Source: Synergistaceae bacterium (GTDB lineage Bacteria; Synergistota; Synergistia; Synergistales; Synergistaceae). Taken from it: a DNA stretch of 6,246 nt. Numbering within the stretch: the stretch's first letter is position 1; each line of letters opens with the position of its first letter. The stretch lies in the NCBI GenBank assembly GCA_031273585.1, contig JAISRP010000311.1:1-6246 (forward strand). Direction: 5' to 3'. Below, in pieces: positions 5,861 to 6,246 of the stretch. The notes under the pieces were generated by a model, which was given only the letters and a program-made list of their open reading frames with translations, was not told the origin of the DNA and did no database searches. The position numbers were made by a program, and so were the translations under genes.

Positions 5861-5999
5861 TTTCTCACCCTGAACCACCCCCGATCTTGCCGGGTGATTC
5901 TCCGTCGTCAGGGCAACCCCGGCACATTGCCCGGAGCCTGCTCTGGGGCGCGGAGAAACTGCGCCCTTGCTTGAAGCGTTCATTCGCTCAGAGGACGCG
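5861..5999. other. Structured intergenic stretch, no gene seen
   Basis: This stretch contains short inverted repeats but no credible reading frame, promoter or T-run. The pairs are CACCC (5876-5880) with GGGTG (5892-5896); GGGCAA (5911-5916) with TTGCCC (5927-5932), which can extend outward through CTCCG (5900-5904) and CGGAG (5932-5936); GGGCGC (5946-5951) with GCGCCC (5961-5966); and AGCG (5975-5978) with CGCT (5985-5988). It would form the 3' untranslated end of a metI transcript on the minus strand. Without U-runs the hairpins look more like mRNA-stabilising or pause structures than terminators. Confidence 0.4.
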
Positions 6000-6246
6000 T
6001 TATTTCAGTTTTCGGTAGATAAACGCTCCGCTGTACTGAATGAACAGGACCATGATGCACAGTATCAGGACGATTGCGTACATCATTACGTCGTCGAATC
6101 GCTGATAGCCGAAAGTCAGAGCGACCGCCCCCAAGCCGCCGCCGCCGACCGCCCCTGCCATGGTGGTTGCCGCCAGAAATTGGATGACGGTGAAAGTTAT
6201 GCCTGAGGCCACAGAGGGCAGAGCCTCAACGAACATCACTTTGAAG
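6000..6246 (-). CDS. metI: Methionine ABC transporter permease (MetI-type), C-terminal part
   Basis: The last 81 codons and stop of a membrane protein that enters from the right edge. FKVMFVEALPSVASGITFTVIQFLAATTMAGAVGGGG-type sequence matches the C-terminal part of MetI: the EALPxxxSG segment belongs to the EAA motif that docks with the MetN ATPase, and the AMAGAxGGGGLGxxA stretch and GYQRF are characteristic of this family. Two hydrophobic membrane segments are visible, the second (YAIVLILCIMVLFIQYSG) just before the short basic tail YRKLK. MetI is the channel subunit of the MetNIQ importer of D/L-methionine and related compounds. Downstream on this strand there is no metQ within the window, so metI appears to end the unit here or metQ lies elsewhere. 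It converges on the small RNA gene. Confidence 0.88.
   Translation of the reverse strand, partial: FKVMFVEALPSVASGITFTVIQFLAATTMAGAVGGGGLGAVALTFGYQRFDDVMMYAIVLILCIMVLFIQYSGAFIYRKLK

Overview
The window looks like bacterial chromosome from a GC-rich anaerobe. Coding is dense and genes start with GTG and TTG as well as ATG. Arg is often AGG and Ile often ATA despite the high GC. That codon habit, with the mix of genes here, would suit the Synergistota, but this is an inference and no marker gene fixes the lineage. No mobile element, CRISPR array, tRNA or rRNA was seen.

Layout: (1) bases 1-598, minus strand: the N-terminal part of a PEP/pyruvate-binding (PEP synthase/PPDK-type) protein running off the left edge. 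(2) bases 599-704: an AT-rich divergent control region centred on a 26-bp imperfect palindrome. (3) bases 705-5621, plus strand: a tight four-gene run of a CbiA/CobB-like protein, an M20 amidohydrolase-like protein, an AMP-forming acyl-CoA-synthetase-like enzyme and a NudC-type NUDIX hydrolase. The gaps are 12 bp, 32 bp and an 8-bp overlap, so they are probably one operon. (4) about 5640-5860: a free-standing transcription unit with a good sigma-70-type promoter, about 185 nt of strongly structured RNA and an intrinsic terminator. It encodes no protein and is a candidate small RNA. (5) bases 5861-5999: a structured intergenic stretch. (6) bases 6000-6246, minus strand: the C-terminus of a MetI-type methionine ABC permease, converging on the RNA gene.

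The most interesting part is the operon. Its first gene is a recognisable cobyrinate a,c-diamide synthase relative that has lost the amidotransferase Cys and His and part of the P-loop. Its second is an M20 amidohydrolase relative in which two usual metal ligands are replaced (Cys to Gln, His to Tyr). Its third is an adenylating enzyme that keeps the catalytic lysine but has unusual P-loop, A7 and A8 motifs. The set could be a pathway of repurposed enzymes acting on an acyl or amide compound; its substrate cannot be read from sequence. A terminator-like hairpin inside the M20 gene and long G-runs in the same gene may modulate expression of the downstream ligase and nudC.
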